Assembly (NCBI GenBank): GCA_030247885.1
Contig: JAPDRO010000001.1
Span: 2,666,001-2,730,000, forward strand
DNA length: 64,000 bases
Reading direction: 5' to 3'
Source of the DNA: Taxawa tesnikishii (nom. ined.)
Lineage: Eukaryota; Ascomycota; Dothideomycetes; Dothideales
The notes under the pieces are model-generated. The model was not told the origin of the DNA. It did not search any database and saw only the letters and a list, made by a program, of their open reading frames with translations. This document shows positions 37,137 to 48,210 of this stretch, piece by piece (the stretch's first letter is position 1; the number at the start of each line of letters is the position of its first letter). Made by a program: the position numbers and the translations under genes.

Positions 37137-39110
37137 ATGGCCGACGCCAATCCTAATAGCATCACGCCTGACCTCGCAAAGGAGAACAACGTCAACGGTT
37201 CATGCCAGAAAAGCAACATGGGTGTAGATCAGCGCGGCAATCACTTGTCCGTCACAGCTGTTAGTGACGAAGTAGCTCTGGAACAGCAGCAGGAGCAGCA
37301 GCGAGAGCAGCAGCGCACAGCGGAATCCTCCACTCACGCGACTTCTTCACCATCTCCAGAGGACATAGGCTCCACCGAGACTGCTCCAGCCAAGCCAACC
37401 GCAGGCAGTGTTCCAGGGAATGCTCCGTCCCAGCCTGCTATCGACAGTGAAATCTCCACTCCTCCATGCGCAGATCGGAGCGACACCGAGACGACTGTAA
37501 AGACACGCAAGCCCAAACCACCAGTGATCTATGGAGAGTCCAATCAGGAACATCCTCTCGGAGATGAGATCCGCAAGCAGGTCGAGTGGTACTTCTCCGA
37601 CGAAAACCTTCCTCACGATGCGCACCTTCTCGGATTCTGTGGAGGCAAGGAAAACCGACCGGTCAGTATCAACCGGATTTGTGGATTCACAAAAATGCGT
37701 CGCTTCAAGCCACGGAGCTCTGTAGTGGCCTCTCTGAAGAAGAGTACTTTCCTTGAGGTCGTCGACGATGACAAATACATCAAGCGTAGAGTTGCTCTGT
37801 CTATCGAACCCATCGTTGCTCCTCAAGTCGTCTACAACCAAAAAGATGAAGAGAAGCCATGGATGACCAAGGGAATGCTCAAACCCACTGGGTTTGAAGA
37901 CTATTACGCAGATGCGCCTGTCACTCCCGCCGTCTATCAGGAAGAAAGAAAGCTCTACGAACTGGAAGCTGCGTTCTTCACGCGCATCGAGACTGCGATC
38001 CAACGCTATTGTGCACGGCGCAAGTTTCATCAAACCAACTTGCAAATCTTCGACAGATTCTTGAAGTTTGGCGGCATCGATTCTGGACCCAAGCAATTCA
38101 CTGGCGGTCTCAGCAAGGAAGACCTCGAAACGAAGGATGCTGAGGAAATCGCCATTATCACCGCGAGACACTACGTTGCAGTAGACTGTCTTGACGAACA
38201 CAACTACTACGTGGACTTTGAGGAAGTGGCCAAAGGCTTCTTATCGTCTCATTTCCCCAGCCGCTTCGGCTGTTCGACGACAGAAGACGTGACTAAATGC
38301 ACGAACATCCTGCGAAACTTCTACCGGTACCTGCTACACCACGACGTCTGTCCTGAGTACGCTCACCAGATTCATGCCGCGCTGAGAGTCTGCGATCAGG
38401 CGGACAAGGAGCTTGTCACTGTCGACGCTGCCGGCATTCTCCTCCCTGGTCCTTTCAACTTGGCTTGTTCCATTCTTCACGGAGGCAACTATGCCGGCGT
38501 CTACAACAGCGGTCCAGTGTGGGATGGAGCCGAGAAGATTGGTTTCAGCGATCAAGACGCTAGAGCCCTACTCATGGCCGGTATCGTCGTCTTCGGCACT
38601 GAAGAGCAGAAGCAGCAGGTCGAGCATTCGCCAGGAAGCCAGCCGTTCAAAGTCATCTCCGAAAAAACAGAGTTCATGGAGGTCCAGGCCACGCAGAGAG
38701 CAGACGACGAGACCCGTTCATTCTACGATTCGGACCGCCTGAAGTACACTCTGCTCCGTCCACTGGGCAAGCTCCACTGTCGTCGCTGGCCGGAGGACAA
38801 CGAAGACTTCATCTTCTGGGTCGAAGAAGAGATCTTGGAACACTGCTTCGTAGGCATGAAGATTGAGGCGCGCGTCTATGAGCTCGATCTGGGCATCAAG
38901 TGGATCGATTGCATCCATGCGGTGCGCTGCTCTTTCTTCACCTATCTTGAGAATGAGAAGCCAAGAGTCAAGGCGACCATCAAGGTGGACGATGAGTCTG
39001 GGTCCACTACGCTCGGAGGTGAGGCTGATGAAGGAGACCGCTCGGCCGGAAAGCTGACGCAGCCGAAGTTTACGAGGGACATGGTGCAGGTGACTGAGTG
39101 GAAGGCCTAA
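37137..39110 (+). CDS. La-motif plus Arb1 (Argonaute siRNA chaperone subunit) protein
   Basis: Intron-less gene of 657 residues. A low-complexity Gln/Ser/Thr-rich N-terminus (1-135) is followed by a La-type winged-helix RNA-binding motif at about 137-220, with IRKQVEWYFSDENLPHD, then KMRRFKPRSSVVASLKKS and FLEVVDDD. From about 240 to the end it matches Arb1 (GMLKPTGFEDYYADAPVTP, YEEE-type acidic positions and GIKWIDCIHAVRCSFFTYL). In fission yeast Arb1 belongs to the ARC complex, which holds Argonaute with duplex siRNA and controls passenger-strand release for heterochromatin. A La domain before Arb1 fits RNA handling. I am sure of the La motif and fairly sure of Arb1. No other RNAi gene is nearby. 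Confidence 0.85.
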   Translation: MADANPNSITPDLAKENNVNGSCQKSNMGVDQRGNHLSVTAVSDEVALEQQQEQQREQQRTAESSTHATSSPSPEDIGSTETAPAKPTAGSVPGNAPSQPAIDSEISTPPCADRSDTETTVKTRKPKPPVIYGESNQEHPLGDEIRKQVEWYFSDENLPHDAHLLGFCGGKENRPVSINRICGFTKMRRFKPRSSVVASLKKSTFLEVVDDDKYIKRRVALSIEPIVAPQVVYNQKDEEKPWMTKGMLKPTGFEDYYADAPVTPAVYQEERKLYELEAAFFTRIETAIQRYCARRKFHQTNLQIFDRFLKFGGIDSGPKQFTGGLSKEDLETKDAEEIAIITARHYVAVDCLDEHNYYVDFEEVAKGFLSSHFPSRFGCSTTEDVTKCTNILRNFYRYLLHHDVCPEYAHQIHAALRVCDQADKELVTVDAAGILLPGPFNLACSILHGGNYAGVYNSGPVWDGAEKIGFSDQDARALLMAGIVVFGTEEQKQQVEHSPGSQPFKVISEKTEFMEVQATQRADDETRSFYDSDRLKYTLLRPLGKLHCRRWPEDNEDFIFWVEEEILEHCFVGMKIEARVYELDLGIKWIDCIHAVRCSFFTYLENEKPRVKATIKVDDESGSTTLGGEADEGDRSAGKLTQPKFTRDMVQVTEWKA

Positions 39111-39757
39111 AAAGCTGCCCGCCTGATACTTTGGGCACGGAATGGCAGATGGGAGATCAAACTGTATCGTTGAGGACCCTCTGTCCCACTTGACCATCGA
39201 AGAGGCTCTCTTTCTTGCGCTCTCGGCGGGCTAGGTCCGCTCGCATATAGACGGTAGTTCCCAACATGTGCTGCTACCGTTAGGGGTTAGTCAGCTGCGA
39301 TTGAGCCCAGCAATGAAAAGCGTTCCGAATATTTTCCACCTTGATACTGAGAGCTTAGTACACTCAATCCATCTCCCAAAGCTTGTCTTCCACACTGCTG
39401 CTTGTGTTAGGGTATTGATCCGGTACTTTGTCAGTGGCAGTGCAACACCTATCTCGTCATCAGTCCATCTCCTTCTTGCTTGGTCATATGTCGATGTGAG
39501 GGATTCCTTCAACTCACCTTTTTGCTCCAGCAACACAGATGTATATCTGGATATCTCTTGGCGCTCGGAGATTGAGCGGCTATAAGTCCATGCAGCGGCC
39601 GAGGGCCTCCGAGCTCCAGCTTCCACGTTCAACTTGAAGCGGGGCAGTCCATCCAAGCTCGTCATCCAGATGATTAATACACTTCGTAGATATAGCTCTT
39701 CTCCAGTCATTGCAGCTTCAAACATAAACTGCTGCATGTTCGTCTAAGTACAGTCGC
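39111..39757. other. intergenic; weak 148-codon frame on the minus strand
   Basis: Minus-strand frame 39737-39291 is open for 148 codons and contains RRRWTDDEIGVALPLTKYRI, faintly reminiscent of a fungal DNA-binding or helix-turn-helix protein. A GTGAGT-AAG pair inside it would define an intron of only 39 bp, too short for this genome. It also overlaps the promoter of the plus-strand quinone reductase. I do not call a gene here. Confidence 0.3.
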
Positions 39758-41055
39758 ATGTCTTTCGTTCCTCGTCTCACTTCAACTGCTCCACGTACCG
39801 TTCTAGCCGCTTCTCGTAGAGTTTCTGCTGTTTCGTCCCACCTCAAACCCTTAAACAACAGTTTCCCCATCTCGCGCACAATGGCGTCTCTTCCGCAGAC
39901 TATGAAGGGAGTCATCATAGAGAAGAACGGAGGAACCGAAGTTTTGCAGTACAAGGATCTGCCGCTTCCAGAGCTGAAGGAGGGCCAGATCCTGGTCAAG
40001 AACGACTATGTTGGAGTCAACTTCATTGACACGTACGCAGCCCTCCATTCGCGTTCTCTTCTGACCCCTTGTGTGAAAAGTACTGACGTTCTGGCGCTAC
40101 AGCTACTTCCGATCCGGCCTCTACCCAGCACCACACTGGCCCTACTGTCTTGGGCGCGAAGCCGAAGGTACCATTGTCAAGACCAGCGGTTCCGTTCCTT
40201 ATGGTCTGAAGGAGGGCGATCGCATCGTTTACCTGAACGAGGCCACCTACGCCGAATATACCGCTGCATCGCCGGAGAAGGCTGTCAAGATTCCAGACGG
40301 CATGGACAAGACCGTCGCCAGCGCCGCTCTGCTTCAAGGTCTGACAGCGCTGACGCTCATCCGCGAGGCATACCCCGTACAGAAGGGCGATTGGATTCTG
40401 GTGCACGCTGCTGCAGGCGGTACTGGTCTTTGGCTGTGCCAACTGCTTGCTGCGGTAGGCGCGAGGACTATTGGTACTGCGAGTACCGATGAGAAGGTTG
40501 CGCTGGCGAAGAAGGCGGGCGCAGAGGTTGTAATCAACTACAGCCACGAGGATGTCAAGAGCAAGGTCATGGAGTTGACGGACAACAAGGGCGTTGCGGC
40601 GGTCTTCGATGGTGTTGGAAAGAGCACATTCGACCTCAGCCTCGACTGCCTGGCGAGGAAGGGCACGTTGGCGAGCTTTGGCAATGCCAGCGGTGCGGTA
40701 CCACCGCTCACGATCGCGTAAGTGCTCTCCCTAAGCGCCTTATGTGGATGAAATGCAGCATCACTGACGCTTAGCCACAGTCGCCTGAGCCCGAAGAACG
40801 CAAAGGTTTGCCGCCCGACGCTGTTCAACTACATCACTACCAGGGAGGAGACCGAGAAGTATATCAACGAGCTCTTCGACTTCATCCTGAAGGACAAGAT
40901 GGATGTGCGGATACACAACGTTTACGACCTCAAGGACGTTGCGCATGCACACCAAGTGAGTACAATCAAGCAACAGGAGATATGCCGCTACTAACCATCA
41001 TCGTCAGGATCTGGAAGGCCGCAAGACCACTGGAAAGCTACTTCTAAAGCCATGA
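39758..41055 (+). CDS. NADPH:quinone reductase, zeta-crystallin type (Zta1-like)
   Basis: Four exons (39758-40032, 40103-40717, 40781-40955, 41008-41055; phases fit) give 370 residues. Medium-chain dehydrogenase/reductase without catalytic zinc. It begins catalysis-related regions with GVNFIDTYFRSGLYP, formed across intron 1, and has the NADPH-binding loop HAAAGGTGLWLCQL and the family stretch AALLQGLTALTLIREAYPV. The end reads DLEGRKTTGKLLLKP. The enzyme reduces quinones by one-electron transfer and protects against oxidative stress; the yeast homologue is Zta1. The first 40 residues are basic, Ser/Thr/Ala-rich and without acids, like a mitochondrial presequence. A second in-frame Met at 39881 (MASLPQTMKGV) would give the normal cytosolic form. 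Confidence 0.93.
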
Positions 41056-41829
41056 TTTGATAAAGAGTGCATATGTGTTGGCTTGAACGAATGACAACTC
41101 TAATGTTGCACACCCTATCGTCACGTGCATGTTTCCTCGTAACTCATCCTATCACCCTTGCCTGGCATCCGGCAGCTACCTATCCAGGGGCGCTGCAGGG
41201 ACTGTTATACAAGATGTGCCTCATGCCCCACCACAACGCTTCGTTTTCCTGCGCTCAATATTTGAACTCTGTGTTCTGCACCTGCACTCAAAACATGCCT
41301 GTACATTGGTTCCTCCATACACCATCAGTCAATTCAAAATGGGTCAGTGTCACCAACTGTTCATCATCATTAGAACAGTCGGTCGTTACCGATGTCTCAC
41401 CGCGGTCCACAGTCGATGGCTCTACGGTTTCAGCGCCATGAAAACCTGCTTGCACGCACTCAACCTCATCCAAAACAAGGCGAACAGTAGCTGTATCTAA
41501 GCCGAACTCGACTCTGCCCGCTCCAAAAATAAAGGTTTCTGGACCAAAAAGTACGATTGGGATCCAGCATATGCTGCGAGAGTTCAGGTCACGGGAGATA
41601 TCGACGGCGGAGGCGTTGAAGGGTGCATGGCCATGGGACAAAGAGGGACGCATGGCTGGATGGCGCGAAGCTGACTCCTTGAGCAAAGTGAGTAGTCAGA
41701 AGAAACGCAACAGTGTTCTGCGTCGCTTTCGTCTTCGCGGACAATCATGTCGGAAGGAAGCTCCTGCATGTTTCCTCTAACGAAAGTTGGGGCGGAAACA
41801 TGATACTGCAAGCGTGCGGGTATCTCCCT
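41056..41829. other. intergenic
   Basis: Downstream of the quinone reductase and before the decayed gene. Overlapping frames on both strands are not convincing, and I see nothing recognisable. Confidence 0.45.
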
Positions 41830-43470
41830 CGACGACGATCCTGACAACCAGCAGGCTGGGGCAGACAAGGTTGAGGTTTCCGATCCACCTGCGAACGGTC
41901 TAATCCAGACATCCCCCAACAAGCTGATAGTTGTGGCTCTGGAGAGCCCGCCAGGACAGCTTGATCTGCCTGAGGCTGAACAGTTTCTTTTCTTCCTTCC
42001 TGCTCTGGGGATATATCTTATCCAGAGAAGGTCGGAGCAAGTCCGTCCGGGCGAGTAAATGCTCCCCGCTCTCAACATTCTGGTTTGCCATCCCTTCTGG
42101 CAGGATCGGGTTCACATCCTTTCAGAAATGCCTCGTGGGAAAGGCAGAGATCGACCTCAGCTCCTTTACATCACTTCCGGACGCCGATATCGCGTCTGTG
42201 ATCACTGACGGTAGACTCAGCGAAACCATAACTTCCTTGAACCTTTCAAACAACACCAAAGTCACCAAAGCGTTCCTTGACATACTGAAGGACTGTAAAA
42301 GTCTTTGCGAACTTGTTTCGACGAACAACGCCCACTCTCCCGCTCGCCGACCTCACCTGATTCCATCCGCCAGACTACCACCAGGACCCTGATGCACTCA
42401 GAAGTCTTCTCCCATACGTTCAACACGCAGCGTGTTGGTTGTCCCGGACACTCCAAGAGCCACCGTCAAGGATCCTGCGTAGCCGCTTCCAATCACACAG
42501 TAGGTGCGGACCTTACTTAATTCCCCAACTCCCCAATGATACCGTTACCGGTATCCCACTCGGGCATGCCTTCCTTTCGTGCGAGACCCTCGGCCTCGCT
42601 CTCATCCGCTCGTTTGTTCCAGTGCGTTGAGAAAGACCGGACCGGGATACTCAGTCTCGAAGGGCCGAAGGGACGAGCAGTGCCGCCGCGCCTTTCTTTG
42701 CAACGACCCGCGGATCGCTCGGGGAAGATGTGTGTTCATCCTGTTCCCCAGATGAGCTGGGAGCGGAAGAAATCGAATGGAGTGGAGGATCCGTACAAAG
42801 TCTATCGGGGGCCCGGGTGACGCTTTCCGCCACGGACAGTGTGCTGGGAGGGGCGGGGGTATCTCAACTATCCTTTGTTCGGGAGGATAGAGAAGGATAG
42901 ATGGACCATCGCCGTTGCTAAAGATAGCGAGGACGACGAGCGAGGGCTAAGTCCCCGATTGGTCCCTGATGCGCGTCACATTTGGCATGGTGACGCGGGA
43001 TGAGGCCGGCAATCTCGTCGTTTGTCGATTTCCCCAGCTTCGCAAGAAGAGTGTTAAAGGGGATCGATCAGGATCCGGAAGAGGTTGCAAGGACGTGACG
43101 GGAACCGCGCGCGATGCTGAGGAAGTCGGTGGAGGTGTGTACGTTGGCGGGGGTGGAAGTGATTCCCAACAGGGGCACGAAGGAATATAAGAGCAGCCTG
43201 TTATTGAGGAGGGAGGCTGCTGTCGGTGAGATGTTCAAGTGGTGGAGTCCATGAGAACTGTCTTGGTTACCAGATCGATAGCCGCCATGTTGTATGGCCA
43301 GTTGACCTGCGTGGAAACAGACGCCAAATCTCGGATACAGCTAGTGCTCTTCCGGCGTTCCGTCATTGTACATGATGCTATGGGGTTCTGTCTTTGTATT
43401 TGAAAACGGCGTTGCGATTCTCGTCGTGCCGGCCTTCTTTGATGCGGACCGCCTGATTACACTCCTCACT
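41830..43470 (+). pseudogene. decayed gene, leucine-rich-repeat-like, several frame breaks and stops
   Basis: Fragments of protein-like sequence occur in order on the plus strand but in changing frames. They are PPGQLDLPEAEQFLFFLP (near 41,950); an LRR-like part with EIDLSSFTSLPDADIASV and TSLNLSNNTKVTKAFLDIL (42,148-42,290); LLPYVQHAACWLSRTL with LPNDTVTGIPLGHAFLS (42,395-42,580); a stretch with DFPSFARRVLKGIDQDPEEV, interrupted by TGA where a Trp codon would fit (43,025-43,100); and then SVEVCTLAGVEVIPNRGTKE (43,110-43,180). Stops and shifts lie between nearly all pieces, far more than in neighbouring genes. I read this as a relic of a larger fungal LRR-type protein of unknown function. Ends are approximate, and part of the damage may be sequence error. 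Confidence 0.55.
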
Positions 43471-43704
43471 TTGTCAGTCTCCTGTGTCGGGCAAGCTGCA
43501 CCAGACCCTTGCCTTGCAACAGTTCACTACACGTCTACGAAGAAGCAATGGGGAAGCCGCTGAAGAGAAGAGATTACCGGAGAACAAGCTCCCTCTGCCA
43601 CACTTAAGATACAAGAGCAACCGTCCCAGGGTATCACGTGAAAAGTTCCCCAACGCACCATGCCCATTCCAATGCACAAGCTCACCCACTCACCCTATTC
43701 TCCC

Positions 43705-45680
43705 TCAGTCCAGCAACGCCTCCACCCTCTTCTTGATCTCCGCGCAGGAGGGACCTCCGTGCACCTCCCCCAACATCCTCTCCACCAACCCCTTTACCTC
43801 CCCACCATCCCCTATCCTACTGCAGAAGTCGTCGGGAAAGACGCCCCTTCGGAGCTTCTGCAGTGTTTCGACCCGCTCCATCCGCGTTCCGAACGGCCAC
43901 AGCAGCTCAAACGCCACCATGCCCAGCGCGAACACATCCCTATACCGGTCGCCCTCGGCAACGTTTGCCTCGGGGCGGTAGAGTTGTGTTCCGACCGCAT
44001 GTATTGGGAATTGGGGCGGAGCGGAGGGGTCGGTGACCGGGTTTGCGAGACCGAAGTCGCCGACGCAGAGGCCGATATGGTATTGGGAGCGTGGAGGGTA
44101 AGTGTGGTAGTGAGCGATTGCGCAAGGGGGCATGAGGATAGCGGGATGGTGCAGGGGTGTTCGTTGGTGCGGAGGGAGAGGAAAATGTTGCCGGGTTTGA
44201 GGTCACGGTGAACGATCCCTTCTTGATGGAGGTAAGCCACGCCATCGAGAATAGATAGGAGCATACGCAGAGATTGTCGAAGGTGGAAGCAGTGGCGAAG
44301 CTGCAATACTGGGTTGTACGGGTCGACAGGTGAGAGGTATTCGGCGAGAGTAGTATAGTAGACCGCCATCTGGATGTGGAGAGTGAGGCTCGGCTCACTT
44401 GTAGCTGCCACGGCATTGTCCGTCGAAAACGTGAGCGCTTGAGCGGAGGGTTCGGACTGCCTGCGAATGTATTCCACCTCCTCGTCTTCGTTCTCTGCGC
44501 TGGCGTGTGTGCTGCGTGTTCTGACTTTCTCAAGCGACCCTGCATCGCTAAAGGGATCTTCCTCTGTTCTTGTTGCATCGACATCGCTGAATTCGAATAT
44601 TATACCAGGATCCTCCGCCCTGGAGTAGGTTAGTTGTGGGCTGAAAGCGCCTGATTGTTGGGACTCCGAAAGCTCGTCGTACTCTTCCGAGCTTCTGCTG
44701 GTCGGAGCTTCAAGCAGTTTTCTATCAGAGATAGGAAAACCTCCACTGGAAGGCCCTTGCTGAGTCCACTCGATCCAGCCACCGTAATATCGTGCGATGT
44801 TCGGATGATCCAGTCGAGCCAAAGTGCGCAGCTCCACAAGGATGGTGTCGAGCTCCTGTTGGCCCCTCTTCTCTATCCTCTTCAGTTGACGCCGCGTCAA
44901 CGGAACTTTCTTGACAGCGTAGGTGTTCCCGTCGAGCCTGTGGTTTACATGGAAAACCATACCATAGCCGCCCTTCCCAAGGATAGAATTCTCAGTAAAG
45001 TCTCGCGTATATCTGTTGCTGTCGAGCAGCGGATGAGAGGCGGCAAGTGACTCCATTAGAGACGGTAATTGCGGGCTGGAAGGCATGTTGGTGGCATTCT
45101 GGAAGGCCAACACCAACTCTCTGCCGCCTGGACCTAAGCCGGTGGTAGACGCGATCACATCGTGCGCCAGCTGAGGAAGGAGCTGGCTGCTCTTGCGTGG
45201 TGAAATTGGTTGAGTTGGAGTGACGTTCTCCTTAGTGATCAAATTCAAGCCTTCGCGGAATCGCTGTCGAAGATCATCGTGGTTGGCTGTTTCCAGCCCA
45301 GAAACAACGAGGCCTGCCTGCTCAAGAGTACGGAATGCTCGCTGGAACTTCTGAGAGGCGAGAGACCTCACATTCGGATCGTCACGTTGGTAATAAGCGC
45401 CGGCTGCATTGAGTTCGGAAAGTGCTTCGTTGATGCATTTGTCTTCCAACAAGCTGGAAAGGAGGATATCTTTGGGATTATGGGTTGCGAAAATCGGATT
45501 CAGTGCGGTTTGCTGATGGTCGTGTGTGTTACCATTAGGGTTTATTGTCGAGCCAATGGTCTGGATGCGGCCAAGTGCATCCGCTTCACCTGAATGGTCG
45601 CCAGGGTCGGTATCTTCTTTAGATCTCGAATCCCCGGTGCTGCTGGAAGTGGTGTCTTCTGTTCTTCGGAAGAAAGACAT
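43705..45680 (-). CDS. eIF2-alpha kinase (fungal HRI/PEK-like); frame interrupted once
   Basis: Phosphorylates eIF2-alpha under stress and lowers translation. The start at 45680 (MSFFRRTEDTTSSS) is the first ATG. The N-terminal block DILLSSLLEDKCINEAL and the region with YYQRDDPNVRSLASQKFQRA are typical of fungal HRI-type kinases. The kinase N-lobe has LGKGGYGMVFHV and the lysine of YAVKKVPL. A long acidic insert of about 170 residues follows, which is the hallmark of eIF2 kinases. Next come HRDLKPGNIFLS, DFGLANPV and a C-lobe ending in KRVEALLD. Between HRDLKPGN and DFG the frame changes at a G5 run on the plus strand (44126-44130); one more base gives SSCPPCAIAHYH, matching the Cys-Pro element usual there. 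Length would then be 658 residues. No introns are needed. Confidence 0.87.
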
Positions 45681-46529
45681 CACGTTTGCTTTAGCGATTG
45701 ACTTCGATCATCTTGGGATTTCAGTATCCGCTTCTTGTTGCTGTTCCTTCGTGTGTTGTCTTGTTGTGTCTGAGACCTAAAGAGAGTACACCAGTTAGCC
45801 CATCAGATCACCAGCTCGGGCAGGAACAATGGCGAGCGGCGGCGAGCGAGTAGTAGCAGCTTGAGGTGAGGTCTTCAGGAGAAGTATATACATAGAAAGT
45901 TGCAATATGTATACACTCGCGAAGTGAGTAATTCAACTCTTGGATCTTCTGTTGCCAAGACGTCGAAGAAACGTTGCGTCACTATCATTTGCAAAAGGTT
46001 GGGGAAAACATCTCGCTTGTCTATACCATTCCGCTGTCTGCATCTCCAACAGGACCGCACAGGACCGCTCTATCACGATGTATGCGTGTCATGGAGATGA
46101 TTGTAATGCCAGCATACAGTATGAGACACATTTCCATCAGCGTATGGAGCGTGAACGAAGGTCATCGCCGCCAGTTTCGTGTACACAGAGTGAAGGGTAT
46201 TGTAGGAATGTTAAATTTCGTTATTGACGGAGTGTCTCCCCAAATAGTTTTTGGGTGAGACGAATTACCTTGTCTCCAGCAGAGTGTCAGGGAAAATCCG
46301 TCGAGCATTCTGCTGTACACTTGCCTACCGGAGAAGGAATATCTACTCTGAAGCAGCTTGATATTGGGGCGAGACTCGGAAGAAACTATTAGGTAATGCA
46401 GTAAATTAGGGTAGAACAAGCAACGAGGGAAACGAACTATGGGGTATGTGACATGCAGTACAGAAAATGGTGTTCTAAATCTCATCCAGAATGACCTGAC
46501 GCTATGCAATATGTCCAGACATTCCAAGC
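45681..46529. other. intergenic, 0.85 kb
   Basis: Upstream of the eIF2 kinase and downstream of the permease, which is on the same strand. It contains the kinase promoter. A TATA-like GTATATAC (45,886 region, read on either strand) lies about 205 bp upstream of the kinase start; nothing else is recognised. Confidence 0.45.
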
Positions 46530-48210
46530 TCAGATGGCACCCTCGACGAGGTTTGCGTCCACGGGCACATACTTAGGACCGACGTAACCCTTCTGGCAAA
46601 CGAACCAATAGACAGCGACAAAGATAGTCAGACCACCAGTCATCAGTGAGGCGTAGTTCATGCTAACAGCATCCACGGGAAGGGCGAATGGAAAGCAGAA
46701 TATCACGATGAAGACCATCATGAAAAGGACACTGATGGTGTTGACAACAAAGCCAAGAACACCAGTCATCTTGAATGGGCCGGGAACGATACCACTACGT
46801 CCCCTGACAAGATAAGGCAAAATAGCAGCCAGGTAGGACAAGCTGGTTAGGATGGCAAAGGATCCGACGAAAGCGCTGAAAGCGGTAGATGAGCCGACGT
46901 AGATGCAGCCGAGGACGGTGGTGATGGCGGCGCAGAGGACGATGGCGTTGAATGGATTCTCGTATTTCTTGTTGACACGGCCGAAGAAGTTGCTGAAGGG
47001 CATAGCGTTATCACGGGCGAGTGTCCAGCACATTCTCGACGCGGTCAGGTAGATACCGGAAATAGAGACGACAACAGGCAGGAAAGCGCAGATGAGGAGG
47101 CCAAGTGCACCTCCGGAAGAGCCAGTAGCTTGCTGGTAGATGGCAGTCAGGGGAAATAAGTAGGGGAGTCCAAGATGGAATCAAGATCGGTGATGGCGTA
47201 GAGGAGAGCAATGGCGTAGAACAGAGCAGTGAAGAACCCGACAACGTACTGCGCAAGCATGGCTCTTGGGATGTTGCGGCTTGGCCTGGGAATCTCCTCC
47301 GCCATGTGAGAAAGTATATCAGGCGTGCCCACGGCGAACGCGCCGTTCAACATTCCAGCAAGGAAGACGAAACCGTTGCTCGTGTAACCGGTGTTGTTGG
47401 TCCATTCTTTCCACACGAAGGCATCCGAAGCGTATCCAGCTCCGGTCTTGGATGGCATGACGGCGCAGACGATGATAGAAATGAAGACACCGGCAAGCGT
47501 AAGGAAACCTCCGACTTGTTCAATGGTAGGCAAAGCCCTGTTAGCGAACAGGCAAACGAAACCGAGGAGCCAGGTTGCGATAACGTAGCAGACGAAGACG
47601 TGCCATCTCTCAGGGACGAAGTCGGGGTGCATCACGGCATACATCGAGACGCCTTGCGCGGCAAGAATCTGAAGAGTAGAGGCGAGGCCGAAGACCCAGG
47701 CAAGGAAGTTCCACCAGCCTGCGAAAAAACCGACACTGCGACCATACTTTCCGGCTGTGATGGATGCCCAGTGGTAGACTATACCGCTGTTAGTACCACA
47801 ATGTCTTGTCGAACAGCATGGCATCGTACGGACCTCCTCCAGCGGATGGCATCGCCGAGGCCAGCTCAGCGATCGAGGCTGCGATGAGCCAGTAGAAGAC
47901 AGAGACGACGATAAACTCGTAGATGACACCGGGAGGACCACCGTTGTAGATAGCCACGGTCTGTCACGCTGTCAGTTTACGCACACCAGGTGTATTCAAA
48001 CGTGCTTACGATAGAACCACCGAAAGTAATCCATGTATTACCAGATGTGATGGCCATACTGGCGATACTCAAGAAGCCAAAGTTACGGCCGAGCTCCTGC
48101 GCGTGCCCGGAGGCATTGACAGGAACTTCGGCAAGATCATAGGAGCGCGCGCCCTCAGAGGAAGCGACCTTCAACGGCTCAACGCCTTCGCTAGGAACCT
48201 TGGATTGCAT
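46530..48210 (-). CDS. choline-type permease of the APC superfamily (Hnm1-like); frame interrupted once
   Basis: Three exons: 48210-48010, 47960-47834 and 47778-46530. The joins read FGGSI-TVAIYNGGPPGVIYEF and SAMPSAGG-VYHWASITAGKYG, the latter a family hallmark. The first exon carries the usual N-terminal FGFLSIASMAITSGNTW helix. About 12 helices follow, with DILSHMAEEIPRPSRNIPRA in the central loop. At a G4 run on the plus strand (47150-47153) the frame changes; one extra base gives PTYFPLTAIYQQATGSSG, as expected in this family, and a total of 525 residues. Hnm1 transports choline and ethanolamine in yeast, and relatives carry GABA or other amines, so the substrate is uncertain. The C-terminal half (46530-47140) is fully open and well conserved, including ASRMCWTLARDNAMPFS. 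Confidence 0.87.
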
